A stretch of 64,000 bases of DNA, from the NCBI GenBank assembly GCA_041940525.1, contig JBGTSB010000001.1:117100-181099 (forward strand), given 5' to 3'. Source of the stretch: JAKAXS01 sp041940525 (lineage in GTDB: Bacteria; Pseudomonadota; Alphaproteobacteria; Rhizobiales; Hyphomicrobiaceae). The position numbers and the translations under genes were made by a program. A model generated the notes under the pieces. It was not told the DNA's origin and ran no database searches. It saw only the letters and a program-made list of their open reading frames with translations. Within the stretch, counting starts at the first letter, position 1, and every line of letters begins with the position of its first letter. Of this stretch, positions 28,983 through 38,436 are shown in pieces.

Positions 28983-30317
28983 ATGCAACTCTCGCCCGCG
29001 ATGCTGTTCCGCGGCATCGGCTGGATCGCCGGTCTGTTTATTCTGTCAGCCATTATTCGGTTTGGCTCGAACATCTATCTGACGCGGCTTCTGACACCGG
29101 AAATCCTTGGCGCTGTCCTGGTTATCTTGACGGTCCGCAATGCTGTTGAGTTGATGTCGGATGTCGGCATCGGGCAAAACATCGTGGCAAGCCGGAATGG
29201 GGATGATCCGGTTTTCCGAAGCACAGCCTGGCTGATGCAATGCCTGCGCGGGACCGTGCTGGGCTTTTTCATGTACATCGCGTCTTCGTACATTGCAGAC
29301 GTCTACGCCGTGCCCGTGTCGGCGATTGAACTGGCTGCCCTCACCTTGGTGCTCGCCGGCTTTTCGTCCGTTTCGATTTACGTCATGCAACGCAAGTTGC
29401 AGGTGGCGCGCATTTCGTTATTCGACTTTTCGCAAGAATTGGTCGCCGTGGCGTTGGCTATACTCGCGGCGTCGATTTCACCCACGGTTTGGGCACTTGT
29501 CGTGGCCAACCTCGTAGCGACCATAATCCGAACGATAGCCACGTATTTCCTGCCTGCGGAGCGCACCAAATTCGAAGTCAAGATCGACTATGCCAAGGAA
29601 ATATTCCATTTCGGCAAATGGATATTCCTCATGTCGGCGCTCATGCTTCTTTGCACGACGTTCGACAAGCTGTATCTCGGCCAGGCCATTCCCTTGGCAG
29701 TCGTCGGGATTTACGGCGTCGCCAAGGCGATCAGTGATATTCCATGGATGCTGGCCGCCCGCATTTGTCACACATTGATTTTTCCGGCTATCGCGTCGGC
29801 TGCGTCTAAGCCGCGCGAGGTGCTGCGCGCAGACGTTGGGCCAACCCGCTTCAAGGTTCTGTTATTCGGTGGTGTCATGATGGGCTTTGGCATCACGATC
29901 TCGGATATCGCGGTCGAGTTCGTTTATGACTCCCGCTATCACGACGCGGGTGCCATGCTCTCAATTCTTCTGTTCGCGGTCTGGTTTGCGATTATTTCGA
30001 ACATCAACGAGTACACCCTGCTCGGCCTTGCGAAGCCGAAGTACGCGGTGGCTGGCAACATCCTCAAAGCCATTACGCTCGTCGTGGGGATGCCTTTTGC
30101 GCTCGTCCACGGTGGCGTTCTGGCGGCGATCAGTGTTTTGGCGATTGCCGAGATGCCGCGCATGGGACCCATTGCCTTCGGCCTACTACGAGAGAACGTT
30201 CACTTCTTCAGGCAGGACATCCTGGCTACTGTCTGTCTTGTTGCGTCGCTGCTGGTCTTCACGGGTTTGCGCGCCGCACTGGGCTTTGGGTATGGATTTC
30301 TTGGATTGCTGTTTTAG
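28983..30317 (+). CDS. Polysaccharide flippase (Wzx/MATE-like)
   Basis: Polytopic protein of 444 aa with about twelve membrane segments, which flips undecaprenyl-linked repeat units to the periplasm. The N-terminal segment FGSNIYLTRLLTPEILGAVLVILTV is the classic Polysacc_synt pattern. It follows the GH9 gene by 41 bases and precedes the epimerase gene on the same strand. Confidence 0.9.
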   Translation: MQLSPAMLFRGIGWIAGLFILSAIIRFGSNIYLTRLLTPEILGAVLVILTVRNAVELMSDVGIGQNIVASRNGDDPVFRSTAWLMQCLRGTVLGFFMYIASSYIADVYAVPVSAIELAALTLVLAGFSSVSIYVMQRKLQVARISLFDFSQELVAVALAILAASISPTVWALVVANLVATIIRTIATYFLPAERTKFEVKIDYAKEIFHFGKWIFLMSALMLLCTTFDKLYLGQAIPLAVVGIYGVAKAISDIPWMLAARICHTLIFPAIASAASKPREVLRADVGPTRFKVLLFGGVMMGFGITISDIAVEFVYDSRYHDAGAMLSILLFAVWFAIISNINEYTLLGLAKPKYAVAGNILKAITLVVGMPFALVHGGVLAAISVLAIAEMPRMGPIAFGLLRENVHFFRQDILATVCLVASLLVFTGLRAALGFGYGFLGLLF

Positions 30318-30372
30318 GAGACGGGGTTCCAATGCCGCATTTTGACAACTTGATCCGGGACGGAATTTCGCC

Positions 30373-31359
30373 GTGAACATTCTTGTGACAGGCGCAAACG
30401 GCATGCTGGGTCAAGCGGTCGTGAGCGAGCTTCTCCGGCGCGGACACACGGTTCGCGCCATGGTGCGGCCGCGGGTGGCGATCGAGGGCTTGTCCTGGGC
30501 GGCCGACAAAGTCGACGTGTTCCGCGCGGACCTGGTCGAGACCGAAGATCTGCGCCCCGCCTTTGAAGGCATCGACCTGTTGGTTCACCTGGCCGCTTCT
30601 CTAACAGTTTCTGGTCCACCGGAGTCGTCGGCAACCGTGGTGGGCACGCAAAACCTGCTCAACGCGATGGCGCAGTCCGACACGCGGGATGTCGTTCTGG
30701 CGAGCAGCTACTCGGTTTATGATTGGGAGAAGAGCGGCGGGACCATCACGGAGGAAACCGCGATCGAGACCCTGCCCTGTGATCGCGATGGCTATGCGAT
30801 TTCCAAGATCCTGCAGGAACGTCTTGTGCGCGAAGCGTGTGACAAGCATCAGTGGCGCTGGTCGGTCCTCCGGCCAGGATTCATCTGGGGTTCGCCAGGC
30901 GCCGCCATCGCGGCCATTGGACAAAAGGTTGGACCGGCCATGCTCGTGATCGCTCCAAATTCTCGTCCGCCGCTGACTCATAAACTGAACTGCGCGGATG
31001 CCTTCGGCGCAGTGATCGACAACAGGGGGCCAAGTTCCGGGCGGGTGTTCAACGTGGTGGATGGACATCAACTCAGTACCTGGGATTTCGCAGGCTTGCT
31101 CAAGACGTACACCGCGGCTTCATTCATTCGTGTTCCTTTTCCCTATCCGGCAGGGTTGCAGGTGGCGCGTCTTGCGGCGTTTGCGAGCAAGCTTGTGTTT
31201 GGTCAACGCCGCGTTCTTCCGAGCATTCTGGTTCCACGGCGTTACGAGGCGCGGTTCCGCCCGATCACGACATCAACGCAACTGACCAGTTCGTTAGGGT
31301 GGAAACCGCCTCATAGCTTGGACGACTGTGTTTCTCGGCTGAATAGGATTGAAGGGTAG
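30373..31359 (+). CDS. NAD-dependent epimerase/dehydratase (extended SDR)
   Basis: Rossmann-fold sugar-nucleotide enzyme of 328 aa with a GTG start. The dinucleotide loop is TGANGMLGQAV and the active site has Ser in ASSYSVYDW and the YxxxK pair in GYAISKILQ. It probably supplies a modified nucleotide sugar for the EPS; whether it epimerises, dehydrates or reduces is not readable. It is linked to the GT4 gene just downstream. Confidence 0.85.
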   Translation: MNILVTGANGMLGQAVVSELLRRGHTVRAMVRPRVAIEGLSWAADKVDVFRADLVETEDLRPAFEGIDLLVHLAASLTVSGPPESSATVVGTQNLLNAMAQSDTRDVVLASSYSVYDWEKSGGTITEETAIETLPCDRDGYAISKILQERLVREACDKHQWRWSVLRPGFIWGSPGAAIAAIGQKVGPAMLVIAPNSRPPLTHKLNCADAFGAVIDNRGPSSGRVFNVVDGHQLSTWDFAGLLKTYTAASFIRVPFPYPAGLQVARLAAFASKLVFGQRRVLPSILVPRRYEARFRPITTSTQLTSSLGWKPPHSLDDCVSRLNRIEG

Positions 31360-31363
31360 GCTC

Positions 31364-32608
31364 ATGGCGGGCAGTCAAACCGAGATCGCTTACTTGAGCG
31401 GAACATACGCGCGCGCAAGCGACACGTTCGTGCGCGATGAGGTGGATCAACTCAGGCAATTGGGTTTCAAAGTTCACACAATCGGCATTCGTAGGCCGAT
31501 CGCGGGAGAGGACATTTCGCCGAAGATCGCCGAGGAGCAGGCGCGCACCTTATATGTCTTGACGAAGGAAAACCTGTCCGCGCTGATCTGGTCGACGCTA
31601 TCGGTTCTGCTGTTTTCTCCGCTCAAGGCATTCAACGGCATCGGCTTGGCGCAAAGCTGTTCTGACGGGACGCTGACTGGCCGCTTCAAATCGCTGGTGT
31701 ATTTTGTTGAAGCTTGCTTCGTCTATCAAAAGCTCAAGGACTCTCCGGTCCGTCACATTCACAACCACATCGCCGAGGGTGCGGCCGTCGTTTCTATGAT
31801 CGCCGCCGACTTACTCGGCATTACCTTTAGCATGACCATTCATGGCCCCGGCGAGTTCGACAAGGCGTTGACGATCAACTTCGACAAGAAGATCGATCGG
31901 GCCGCGTTTGCGGCGACTGTCAGTTCATTCGGGAAGAGCCAGATATTCCGTTGGATCCGTCCGTCGTTGTGGGACAAGGTCCACCTCGTTCGATGCGCTC
32001 CGGCAGAGGAGTTCGCCAATCAGCCCGCAGTGCCTATTCCCGCCGATCGACGGCTCGTATTCGTTGGCCGGCTGTCGCCAGACAAGGGCGTGTTGTTCCT
32101 GGCTGGCGCGGTGAAAGAGCTCGCTGCATCCGGGGATGCTGGTGATTTTCACGTGTCGATGATCGGAGACGGACCACTTCGCAAAGAGCTTGAGGATTTC
32201 ATCGCGACGCATGGGTTGCAGCGCTACGTGACCATCCATGGCTGGAAAACCAGTTCCGAGATTCGTGAAGCTCTGGTTGGCTCGCGCGGGCTGGTGCTGC
32301 CGAGTTTTGCCGAGAATTTGCCTGTTTCCATCATGGAATGTTTGGCGGTGTCGCGCCCAGTCATTTCTACCTACATCGGCGGCATTACGGAACTGGTGGA
32401 GGATGGCGTCTCTGGCTGGCTGATCCCCGCGGCTTCGCAATCAGCACTCGTCTCGGCGCTCCAAGTTGCGCTAAGCCAGTCTCCGGAAGCGTTGTTGGAA
32501 ATGGGACAAGCCGGTGCGCGCCGCATCGCGGAACAGCACAATGCTGCCAGCGAAGCTAAAAAGCTGGCCGGGCTTATCGAGAAGGCCATAACAGAGGTTT
32601 CGCCATAA
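31364..32608 (+). CDS. Glycosyltransferase family 4
   Basis: Cytoplasmic GT-B transferase of 414 aa from the ATG at 31364. A TTG at 31349 is in frame but overlaps the epimerase stop. Seen motifs: YLSGTYARASDTFVRDEV at the N-terminus, HIHNHIAEGA and FSMTIHGPGEFD, then VFVGRLSPDKGVLFL and the E-x7-E-like PSFAENLPVSIMECLAVSRPVIST nucleotide-sugar site. It resembles colanic acid/amylovoran-type transferases. It adds one sugar of the repeat unit; which one is unknown. Confidence 0.9.
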   Translation: MAGSQTEIAYLSGTYARASDTFVRDEVDQLRQLGFKVHTIGIRRPIAGEDISPKIAEEQARTLYVLTKENLSALIWSTLSVLLFSPLKAFNGIGLAQSCSDGTLTGRFKSLVYFVEACFVYQKLKDSPVRHIHNHIAEGAAVVSMIAADLLGITFSMTIHGPGEFDKALTINFDKKIDRAAFAATVSSFGKSQIFRWIRPSLWDKVHLVRCAPAEEFANQPAVPIPADRRLVFVGRLSPDKGVLFLAGAVKELAASGDAGDFHVSMIGDGPLRKELEDFIATHGLQRYVTIHGWKTSSEIREALVGSRGLVLPSFAENLPVSIMECLAVSRPVISTYIGGITELVEDGVSGWLIPAASQSALVSALQVALSQSPEALLEMGQAGARRIAEQHNAASEAKKLAGLIEKAITEVSP

Positions 32609-32650
32609 CGGCGGCAGCCCATTGGACTAAGAGCGAGGGGTCAGGCACCG

Positions 32651-33394
32651 ATGTCAGCCACGCTATCATTGCTCGGCGTTGAATTTCTCAATGTGCGCAT
32701 GGACGAAGCGTTGGCGCTGATCGACACCTCCATTCGCGAGAACAAGCAGTCATCGGTTTACTTCGTCAATGCCGACTGCCTGAATCAGGCCACGGACAAG
32801 CCGGCCTATGCGCAAGTGCTTCGCCGGGGAGACTTGGTATTTCCGGACGGTTCGGGCGTGAAATTAGGATGCCGCTTGTTCGGCCATCGCGTGCTCGACA
32901 ACGTCAACGGGACGGACATGCTTCCACTGTTGTGCGAAATGGCGCAGCGGAATGGGCATTCGTTGTATTTTCTGGGTGCCAAGCCCGGCATCGCTGCGCA
33001 AGCTTGCGAAAAGCTCTTGGCCCGGTATCCCGACGTGCGGATCGCAGGCGAACACCACGGATACTTCCAACGCGACCACGCAGACGAGCAGGCTGTTATT
33101 GAGCAGATCAATCAGTCTGGCGCCGACATCGTGCTGGTGGCGTTCGGCGCGCCGGCCCAAGAGCTTTGGATCGACCGTCATCGCGCATCTTTGAAGCCCG
33201 CTGTTTTGATGGGCGTTGGCGGCTTGTTTGACTTCTACTCCGAGACCGTACCGCGGGCCCCGTTGTGGATACGCAAGCGTGGCCTTGAATGGGTGTATCG
33301 GCTCTACCAAGAGCCGCGGAGGCTTTTTCGCCGCTACATTATCGGGAACCCGGCTTTTGTATTCAGGGTTCTCCGATCGCGGTTATTCTCATAG
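32651..33394 (+). CDS. WecG/TagA/CpsF family glycosyltransferase (GT26)
   Basis: Membrane-associated transferase of 247 aa that adds a sugar, commonly ManNAc or a uronic acid, to a polyprenyl-diphosphate-linked acceptor. Typical sequence: VYFVNADCLNQA, VFPDGSGVKLGCRL, NGTDMLPLL, YFLGAKPGIA, LVAFGAPAQELWIDRH, GVGGLFDFYSETVPRAP and the amphipathic tail RRYIIGNPAF. It closes the plus-strand EPS string that starts with the GH9 gene. Confidence 0.92.
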   Translation: MSATLSLLGVEFLNVRMDEALALIDTSIRENKQSSVYFVNADCLNQATDKPAYAQVLRRGDLVFPDGSGVKLGCRLFGHRVLDNVNGTDMLPLLCEMAQRNGHSLYFLGAKPGIAAQACEKLLARYPDVRIAGEHHGYFQRDHADEQAVIEQINQSGADIVLVAFGAPAQELWIDRHRASLKPAVLMGVGGLFDFYSETVPRAPLWIRKRGLEWVYRLYQEPRRLFRRYIIGNPAFVFRVLRSRLFS

Positions 33395-33431
33395 CGTGAA
33401 TATCTAGCAGTACTGATTAAATTTGGCGTTC

Positions 33432-33457
33432 GGTTCGCCAGTAGCGCGTACTGAACC
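33432..33457 (+). terminator. Possible hairpin after the GT26 gene
   Basis: GGTTC-GC-CAGTA at 33432-33443 and TACTG-AACC at 33449-33457 can pair around a GCGCG loop, with a small bulge. It lies about 40 bases after the stop at the end of the EPS gene string. No T-tract follows, so support is weak. Confidence 0.3.
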
Positions 33458-33583
33458 GCGTACACTACTCACGCGTATTCCTATATATGATCTATGCGTC
33501 TGACGAACTAACCTTTGATAGACTTTTTTTACCGTCTAGGGTCTTGTTCGCTTCGAAATTCGAACTTCGTATAAACTGTCTTT

Positions 33584-35077
33584 ATGCCTATTTTTGCGAC
33601 CACGCGCTCCAAAGTGATCGGCCTTCTGGCCGGTGGCTTCGCCGTCTTGATCGCCAACACACTATTCTCACTGTGGGTCGATGAACGCACATCGACGTTC
33701 ACGGACCTCGTGACATCTGATCAAAACATCAAAGCCTCCCTCGCGAGTTTGCTGATCGCTGCAAAAGCTTCTGAGTCCGCCCATCGCGGATACCTGTTAA
33801 CCGGAGAGACAAAATACCTCCAACCATACTGGTCCGCGCGCCGGGCGTTGCCGCGCCACATCGCCAGCTTGGAAAAGATGAGCCACCACGATCTCCCGTT
33901 GACGCAAGTCTTTCCTGAGATCAAGTCGCTCACCAGCCAGCTTGAAAAGCTGATCACACTGTCCATCGACCTTGGCGAAGACGGCGCACGCCAACGGGCG
34001 ATCGAACAGTTCAACTGGGATCGAGAACACGAAGTGATGAGAAAACTTCGGAGCGCCGTCGACATTCTCAGCAACAAGCAGGACACATTTATCCGCGAGG
34101 GATCCACGCAGCTCAAAAACTATCAATCGCTCTCGCTTTACGCGAATTTCGCCGCATTGGTTCTCATTCTCCTGGTCGCGGGAACCACCGGAACGATCGT
34201 ATTTCGATTTGTTGATCAGCTAAATGCGACGCAATTTGAACTGCGCACCGTGAACCAGGGACTGGAAAAGATCGTCGAGGAACGCACCAATGACATTGTG
34301 CGGGCCAACGAAGAAATCCAACGCTTCGCTTACATTGTCAGCCACGACCTACGTGCGCCGCTCGTCAACATCATGGGCTTTACCAGCGAGCTAGAAGCAA
34401 TCGGCAAAACGGTGCGACGTCAGTACGACACATTGGTGGAGCGCGCACCAGATCTTCTGCAGAACGACACTCGAGAAGCCGTGAAAGACGAGTTACCTGA
34501 GGCGATTGGGTTTATTCGCTCATCAACGGCTAAGATGGACCGGCTGATCAACGCGATCTTGAAATTGTCGCGCGAAGGACGACGCGAGCTTGCTCCAGTC
34601 CACGTGAATATGACTGATCTGGTTACACAAGTTTCGGCCAGCATTCGACATCAGATCGATGAGGCTGACGGCGAGATCATTATCGAGAAACTTCCTCCCC
34701 TCGAGACTGACCAGCTCGCAATCGATCAGATCTTCAGCAACGTCATTGAGAATGCTGTTAAGTACATCGATCCATCCCGGCCACCGAGGATCGAGATAAC
34801 AGGCTACGCGGAAGGTTTGCAGGTCCACTACACGATTGCGGACAACGGGCGTGGAATCGAAACGAAGGATTTGGAGCGCGTGTTCGAACTGTTTCGCAGG
34901 GCTGGACGGCAGACTGTTCCTGGAGAAGGACTCGGTCTGGCCTTCGTGCGTGCTGCAGTCCGGCGCCTAGGCGGCGGGATCGCGATAGAATCCGAACCCG
35001 GTGTGGGCACGACACTTAAGCTAAGATTTCCCAAGAAATTGACGACTAGAAACAGCCGGAGGACGGCAAATGGCTGA
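33584..35077 (+). CDS. Sensor histidine kinase with CHASE3 domain
   Basis: Membrane sensor of 497 aa. TM1 is at about residues 8-30; a CHASE3 sensor (SAHRGYLLTGETKYLQPYWSARRALP) spans about 40-180, and TM2 about 183-205. A coiled linker follows, then HisKA with phosphorylated His in YIVSHDLRAPLVNIMGF. The dimerisation helices carry a longer than usual spacer before KMDRLINAILKLSREGRREL. HATPase motifs are NVIENAVKYIDP, DNGRGIETKDLERVFELF and GEGLGLAFV. The organisation resembles phytochrome-like kinases paired with small receivers. It overlaps the next gene by 8 bases, so the two are coupled. The signal is unknown. Confidence 0.9.
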   Translation: MPIFATTRSKVIGLLAGGFAVLIANTLFSLWVDERTSTFTDLVTSDQNIKASLASLLIAAKASESAHRGYLLTGETKYLQPYWSARRALPRHIASLEKMSHHDLPLTQVFPEIKSLTSQLEKLITLSIDLGEDGARQRAIEQFNWDREHEVMRKLRSAVDILSNKQDTFIREGSTQLKNYQSLSLYANFAALVLILLVAGTTGTIVFRFVDQLNATQFELRTVNQGLEKIVEERTNDIVRANEEIQRFAYIVSHDLRAPLVNIMGFTSELEAIGKTVRRQYDTLVERAPDLLQNDTREAVKDELPEAIGFIRSSTAKMDRLINAILKLSREGRRELAPVHVNMTDLVTQVSASIRHQIDEADGEIIIEKLPPLETDQLAIDQIFSNVIENAVKYIDPSRPPRIEITGYAEGLQVHYTIADNGRGIETKDLERVFELFRRAGRQTVPGEGLGLAFVRAAVRRLGGGIAIESEPGVGTTLKLRFPKKLTTRNSRRTANG

Positions 35078-35489
35078 ACCTGTTACGATCATCATGGTCG
35101 AAGATGATACCGGTCATGCCCGGTTGATTGAAAAGAACATCCGGCGTGCCGGCGTGAGCAACGAGATCCTTCATTTCGATCACGGTGCATCCGCTCTGGA
35201 ATTTTTGGAACAGTCCACGCCGCAATCGCCGCTGTTGATCCTGCTCGATCTCAATTTACCCGACATGAGCGGCACGGACATCCTGGAGAAGATCAAGGCT
35301 GACGAAAAACTTCATCGCTCGCCGGTTATCGTTCTGACAACGACGGACGACAAGGTGGAGATTCAGCGCTGTTATGATCTGGGCTGCAATGTCTACATAA
35401 CCAAGCCTGTTGAGTATGAGACGTTCGCCTCAGCTATACGGCAGCTCGGCCTATTCCTATCCGTCATGCAGGTGCCCTCGCCAGAATGA
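35070..35489 (+). CDS. Single-domain response regulator (CheY/Rcp1-like)
   Basis: Stand-alone receiver of 139 aa. The acidic pocket is in MVEDDTGHARL, the phospho-acceptor Asp in ILLDLNLPDMSGTDIL, the Thr in VLTTTDD, and the Lys in YITKPVEY. It matches the Rcp1 type that serves as partner of phytochrome-like kinases. It overlaps both neighbours (8 bases upstream, ATGA downstream), so the three are one translational unit and this receiver is the likely target of the upstream kinase. Confidence 0.92.
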   Translation: MAEPVTIIMVEDDTGHARLIEKNIRRAGVSNEILHFDHGASALEFLEQSTPQSPLLILLDLNLPDMSGTDILEKIKADEKLHRSPVIVLTTTDDKVEIQRCYDLGCNVYITKPVEYETFASAIRQLGLFLSVMQVPSPE

Positions 35490-36541
35490 CAGACGCAGAG
35501 CAGAAACCGGGCAGAACCATCCTTTACGTGGATGACGACGAAACACTTGCCGTGTTGGTCGCCAGGCGTCTACGCCGTGAAGGCTTCGACGTCGAGGTTG
35601 CCAGCAACGCTTTGGACGCGCTGAAAATCCTGCAAGAAAAGACGTTTGATGCTGTCGCGCTCGATCATTTCATGCCTGAGCGTCTTGGGCTCGATATCCT
35701 TCCCGAAATCCGCGCCCTGCCGGCCGCACCGCCAGTCGTCTACGTGACGGGCAGTGAAGACACGCGCATTGCCATCGCCGCGCTGAAGGCTGGCGCGGCG
35801 GACTACGTCATTAAAGACACCGCCGGCGAGTTCCTGACACTGCTCAGCCCCATCATTGATCAAGCCGTTCGGCACGAAGAAACTCTACGGGCCAAGGCCC
35901 AGGCGGAAGAGGAGATGCGTATTGCTCGCGAAAAGGCGGAGCTATTGCTGCGTGAAGTCAACCACCGCGTTGCTAATTCTCTTGCGATGGTCGCCAGCCT
36001 GGTACACCTGCAGCAAGCATCATTGAAAGATCCCGCCGCACGCTTTGCACTTTCGGAAACACAAAACCGCATTACGGCGATCGCTCAAGTTCACCGCAGC
36101 CTTTACACGTCCGACGACGTTAGTTCGGTCCGGATGCCGGGATATGTCCAATCCATTTTGCAAGACCTTGAGCAGTCCCTCACGCACGAGGGCGGCGCGA
36201 CGCACGTCACGTGCGAATGCGATGCCGTAACTCTCTCTACCGACCGGGCCGTAGCGGTCGGCGTCATCATCACAGAACTTGTGACGAATGCTTTCAAGTA
36301 CGCCTACTCGCTGGAGCAACCCGGACCAGTGTTTGTCGAGGTGCGCGACAAGGGAGAAGAAATCTGCCTGGCTGTCATCGATCAAGGCAAAGGCACGACC
36401 GAAAGCGCTTCCGGTAAAGCCACCGGAACAGGGCTTGGCATGAAAATCGTCAAAACGATGTGCATGACGCTAGAGGGCGAGCACACGATTGAGGACAATA
36501 ATCCCGGCCTGAAGGTCAAGCTGGCTTTCCCCAAGGCCTAA
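35486..36541 (+). CDS. Hybrid response regulator - HisKA_2 histidine kinase
   Basis: Cytoplasmic 351-aa protein with an N-terminal receiver (ILYVDDDETLAVL; VALDHFMPERLGLDIL; VYVTGSED; YVIKD). A short coiled linker follows, then a HisKA_2-type kinase with its His in LLLREVNHRVANSLAMVASL and an HATPase domain (ELVTNAFKYAY, DQGKGT, GTGLGMKIV). Receiver plus HisKA_2 proteins are common in alphaproteobacteria and often feed the general stress response. It is the last gene of the three-gene unit, and its stop overlaps the convergent soxD stop by 4 bases. Confidence 0.9.
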   Translation: MTDAEQKPGRTILYVDDDETLAVLVARRLRREGFDVEVASNALDALKILQEKTFDAVALDHFMPERLGLDILPEIRALPAAPPVVYVTGSEDTRIAIAALKAGAADYVIKDTAGEFLTLLSPIIDQAVRHEETLRAKAQAEEEMRIAREKAELLLREVNHRVANSLAMVASLVHLQQASLKDPAARFALSETQNRITAIAQVHRSLYTSDDVSSVRMPGYVQSILQDLEQSLTHEGGATHVTCECDAVTLSTDRAVAVGVIITELVTNAFKYAYSLEQPGPVFVEVRDKGEEICLAVIDQGKGTTESASGKATGTGLGMKIVKTMCMTLEGEHTIEDNNPGLKVKLAFPKA

Positions 36542-37098
36542 TTCGGCTTGGCATCAATCGCGTCGAAGCCGTCCCTATTTGGCATCTGAACCTTGGGAAG
36601 CGTTTTAGCATCCATAACCGCGTCTTCGGCGATGATGCCGTCCAGATGCAGCAGATAAGCACACAAGGCATAGACTTCGTCGGCCGTTAGCGAGCCAGGC
36701 TTGTCTATCGGCATAGCGCGGTGGATGTAATCAAATAGCGTCGTTGCGTAAGGCCAGTAAGCGCCGATCGTCTGCGACGTCTCGGGATCGGTGAGAGGCA
36801 GTTCGCGTCCAATCAATTCTTCGGCCGTTTCGCCCCGTCCTTCAGGCCCGTGGCAACCTGAGCATTTCTCGTCGTAGATCGGAAAGCCCTGCTTAGCTGT
36901 TCCGCTGCCTGCGGGCAGACCGGCGCCATCTGGAAATATCGTTGTGTCCCAGGCGCTGACGATGTCCTTTGCCACCGGCTCACCAAGCGTCGGAACAGGC
37001 TTAGGAGATCCGGCTGCAAACGCGCTCGCGGCGAATACGGTGGCCCCGGCGGTGAGCGCTGCGAACCGGCAAGCGCGCCTGGACTTACGCATAGACAT
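36538..37098 (-). CDS. soxD: SoxD-like cytochrome c subunit of sulfur/sulfite dehydrogenase
   Basis: Periplasmic c-type cytochrome of about 186 aa that takes electrons from the molybdenum subunit encoded upstream. Start at 37098 (MSMRKSRR), which overlaps the soxC stop; a twin-basic n-region and hydrophobic stretch end near FAAGS. One haem site is visible (CSGCH), with a candidate distal Met in RAMPIDKPGSL. YPFDYIHRAMP-like spacing is typical of SoxD. SoxD from Paracoccus is longer with two haem domains; this is a single-haem form. Confidence 0.85.
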   Translation of the reverse strand: MSMRKSRRACRFAALTAGATVFAASAFAAGSPKPVPTLGEPVAKDIVSAWDTTIFPDGAGLPAGSGTAKQGFPIYDEKCSGCHGPEGRGETAEELIGRELPLTDPETSQTIGAYWPYATTLFDYIHRAMPIDKPGSLTADEVYALCAYLLHLDGIIAEDAVMDAKTLPKVQMPNRDGFDAIDAKPN

Positions 37099-38401
37099 GG
37101 CTGACCGCCCCGTCTTCGTCCACTGCCCAAGACACGATTGCGTTGTAGTGGAAATAGCTTCTGCGGCCTCGTTCCTCGACAAGGGCGTCGCGTTCCGGCT
37201 GAACGTAACCGGTTTCATCAACAGCGCGGCTCTTGAGGATCGCGGGTGATCCATCCCATTTCCACGGCAGCCGGAAACGGGTCAGGCATTGGCTCAGAAC
37301 CGGCTCTTGAAGTTCTGCCTCGGCCCAGGACTTGCCGCCATCCGCCGAGACGTCGACGCGCTTGATGCGCCCGCGCCCTGTCCAGGCCAGGCCTTTGACT
37401 TCGTAGACACCAGGTCCATTCAATTGCTGGCGCGCCGATGGCGCGGTGATGAGAGACTTGGCGTCCATAACAAACGTGAACTGGCGGGCACGGCCGGTCG
37501 GCGTGATCAGTTCGGTGTACTTGGCGGTCTCATCGCGCGTCATGGCAGGCCTGTCGGTCAGCTGCAGGCGCCGAAGCCATTTCACATTCAAGATGCCTTC
37601 CCACCCCGGCACGATGAGCCGAAGTGGATAGCCATTCTCAGGACGTATCCGTTCTCCGTTTTGATAAAGGGCCACGAAACAGTCGTTGCGCAGCTTTTCG
37701 AGTGGAACAGAGATGTTGAGCGCGCCTGCGTCGGCGCCTTCCGCGATGACCCACTTGGCTTGTGGCTGAACCCCTGCTTCGTCCAGCAGGATTGAAAGCG
37801 GCACGCCGGCCCATTCACTGCCTGAAATCAATCCGTGGATCGTACCGGCGGTGCGCTGGACCGGCACTTTGTTCCATCCCGCGTTGGAATTGCCGCCGCA
37901 TTCGACAAAAAGGAAGCGCGACTGCATGGGATAGCGCGACAGGCTCTCGGGAGAGAACATGAGCGGCCGGTCGACCAGTCCGTGGATCATGAGCCGGTGC
38001 TGTTCGGGATCAATGGTTGGCACACCGTTGTGGTGACGCTCAAAGTGCAAACCCGATGGCGTAATCGTTCCTTCCAGTGCTTCCAATGGCGTCCACGAGA
38101 CTCCGTTGCCAGGCGCGTCTTGATTTGCGCCAGGCCCGCGGATCACGCGCTTTTCGAAGTCGGAGGGTTTGCCGTAATAGGAGAATGGGCCGCCGGGCGT
38201 CGTCAACGACGCCGGTTGGGAATCAAGAGGATTGGTCTGGGCAGTGCCCGACTCCGGCGTGCCTTGATCTTGGCCGAGAGCGGTTGGCGCGGCAAGAGTA
38301 ACGCCAGCGAAGACGAGACCGCGCTTTAAGAATACGCGGCGGTGAAGAAGGCCTCCACCGGCCGCGTAGTCTGATCCGTCTATTCCGTCATGATCGGACA
38401 T
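37085..38401 (-). CDS. soxC: SoxC-like sulfite/sulfur dehydrogenase molybdopterin subunit
   Basis: Periplasmic molybdenum enzyme of the sulfite oxidase family, 438 aa. A Tat signal is clear (RRVFLKRGLVFAGVTLAAP). The Mo-ligating Cys is in RFLFVECGGNSNAGW. The moco-binding core (HGLVDRPLMFSPESL; ENGYPLRLIVPGWEG) and the C-terminal dimerisation domain (VDVSADGGKSWAEAEL) are present. SoxC in the Sox cycle oxidises the sulfane sulfur carried by SoxYZ; here a fused SoxYZ precedes it and soxD overlaps it. Distinction from free-sulfite dehydrogenases rests on this neighbourhood. Confidence 0.9.
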   Translation of the reverse strand: MSDHDGIDGSDYAAGGGLLHRRVFLKRGLVFAGVTLAAPTALGQDQGTPESGTAQTNPLDSQPASLTTPGGPFSYYGKPSDFEKRVIRGPGANQDAPGNGVSWTPLEALEGTITPSGLHFERHHNGVPTIDPEQHRLMIHGLVDRPLMFSPESLSRYPMQSRFLFVECGGNSNAGWNKVPVQRTAGTIHGLISGSEWAGVPLSILLDEAGVQPQAKWVIAEGADAGALNISVPLEKLRNDCFVALYQNGERIRPENGYPLRLIVPGWEGILNVKWLRRLQLTDRPAMTRDETAKYTELITPTGRARQFTFVMDAKSLITAPSARQQLNGPGVYEVKGLAWTGRGRIKRVDVSADGGKSWAEAELQEPVLSQCLTRFRLPWKWDGSPAILKSRAVDETGYVQPERDALVEERGRRSYFHYNAIVSWAVDEDGAVSHVYA

Positions 38402-38436
38402 TGGAGTTAGACCGGCTAGAGACGCCGGGCTCCCTC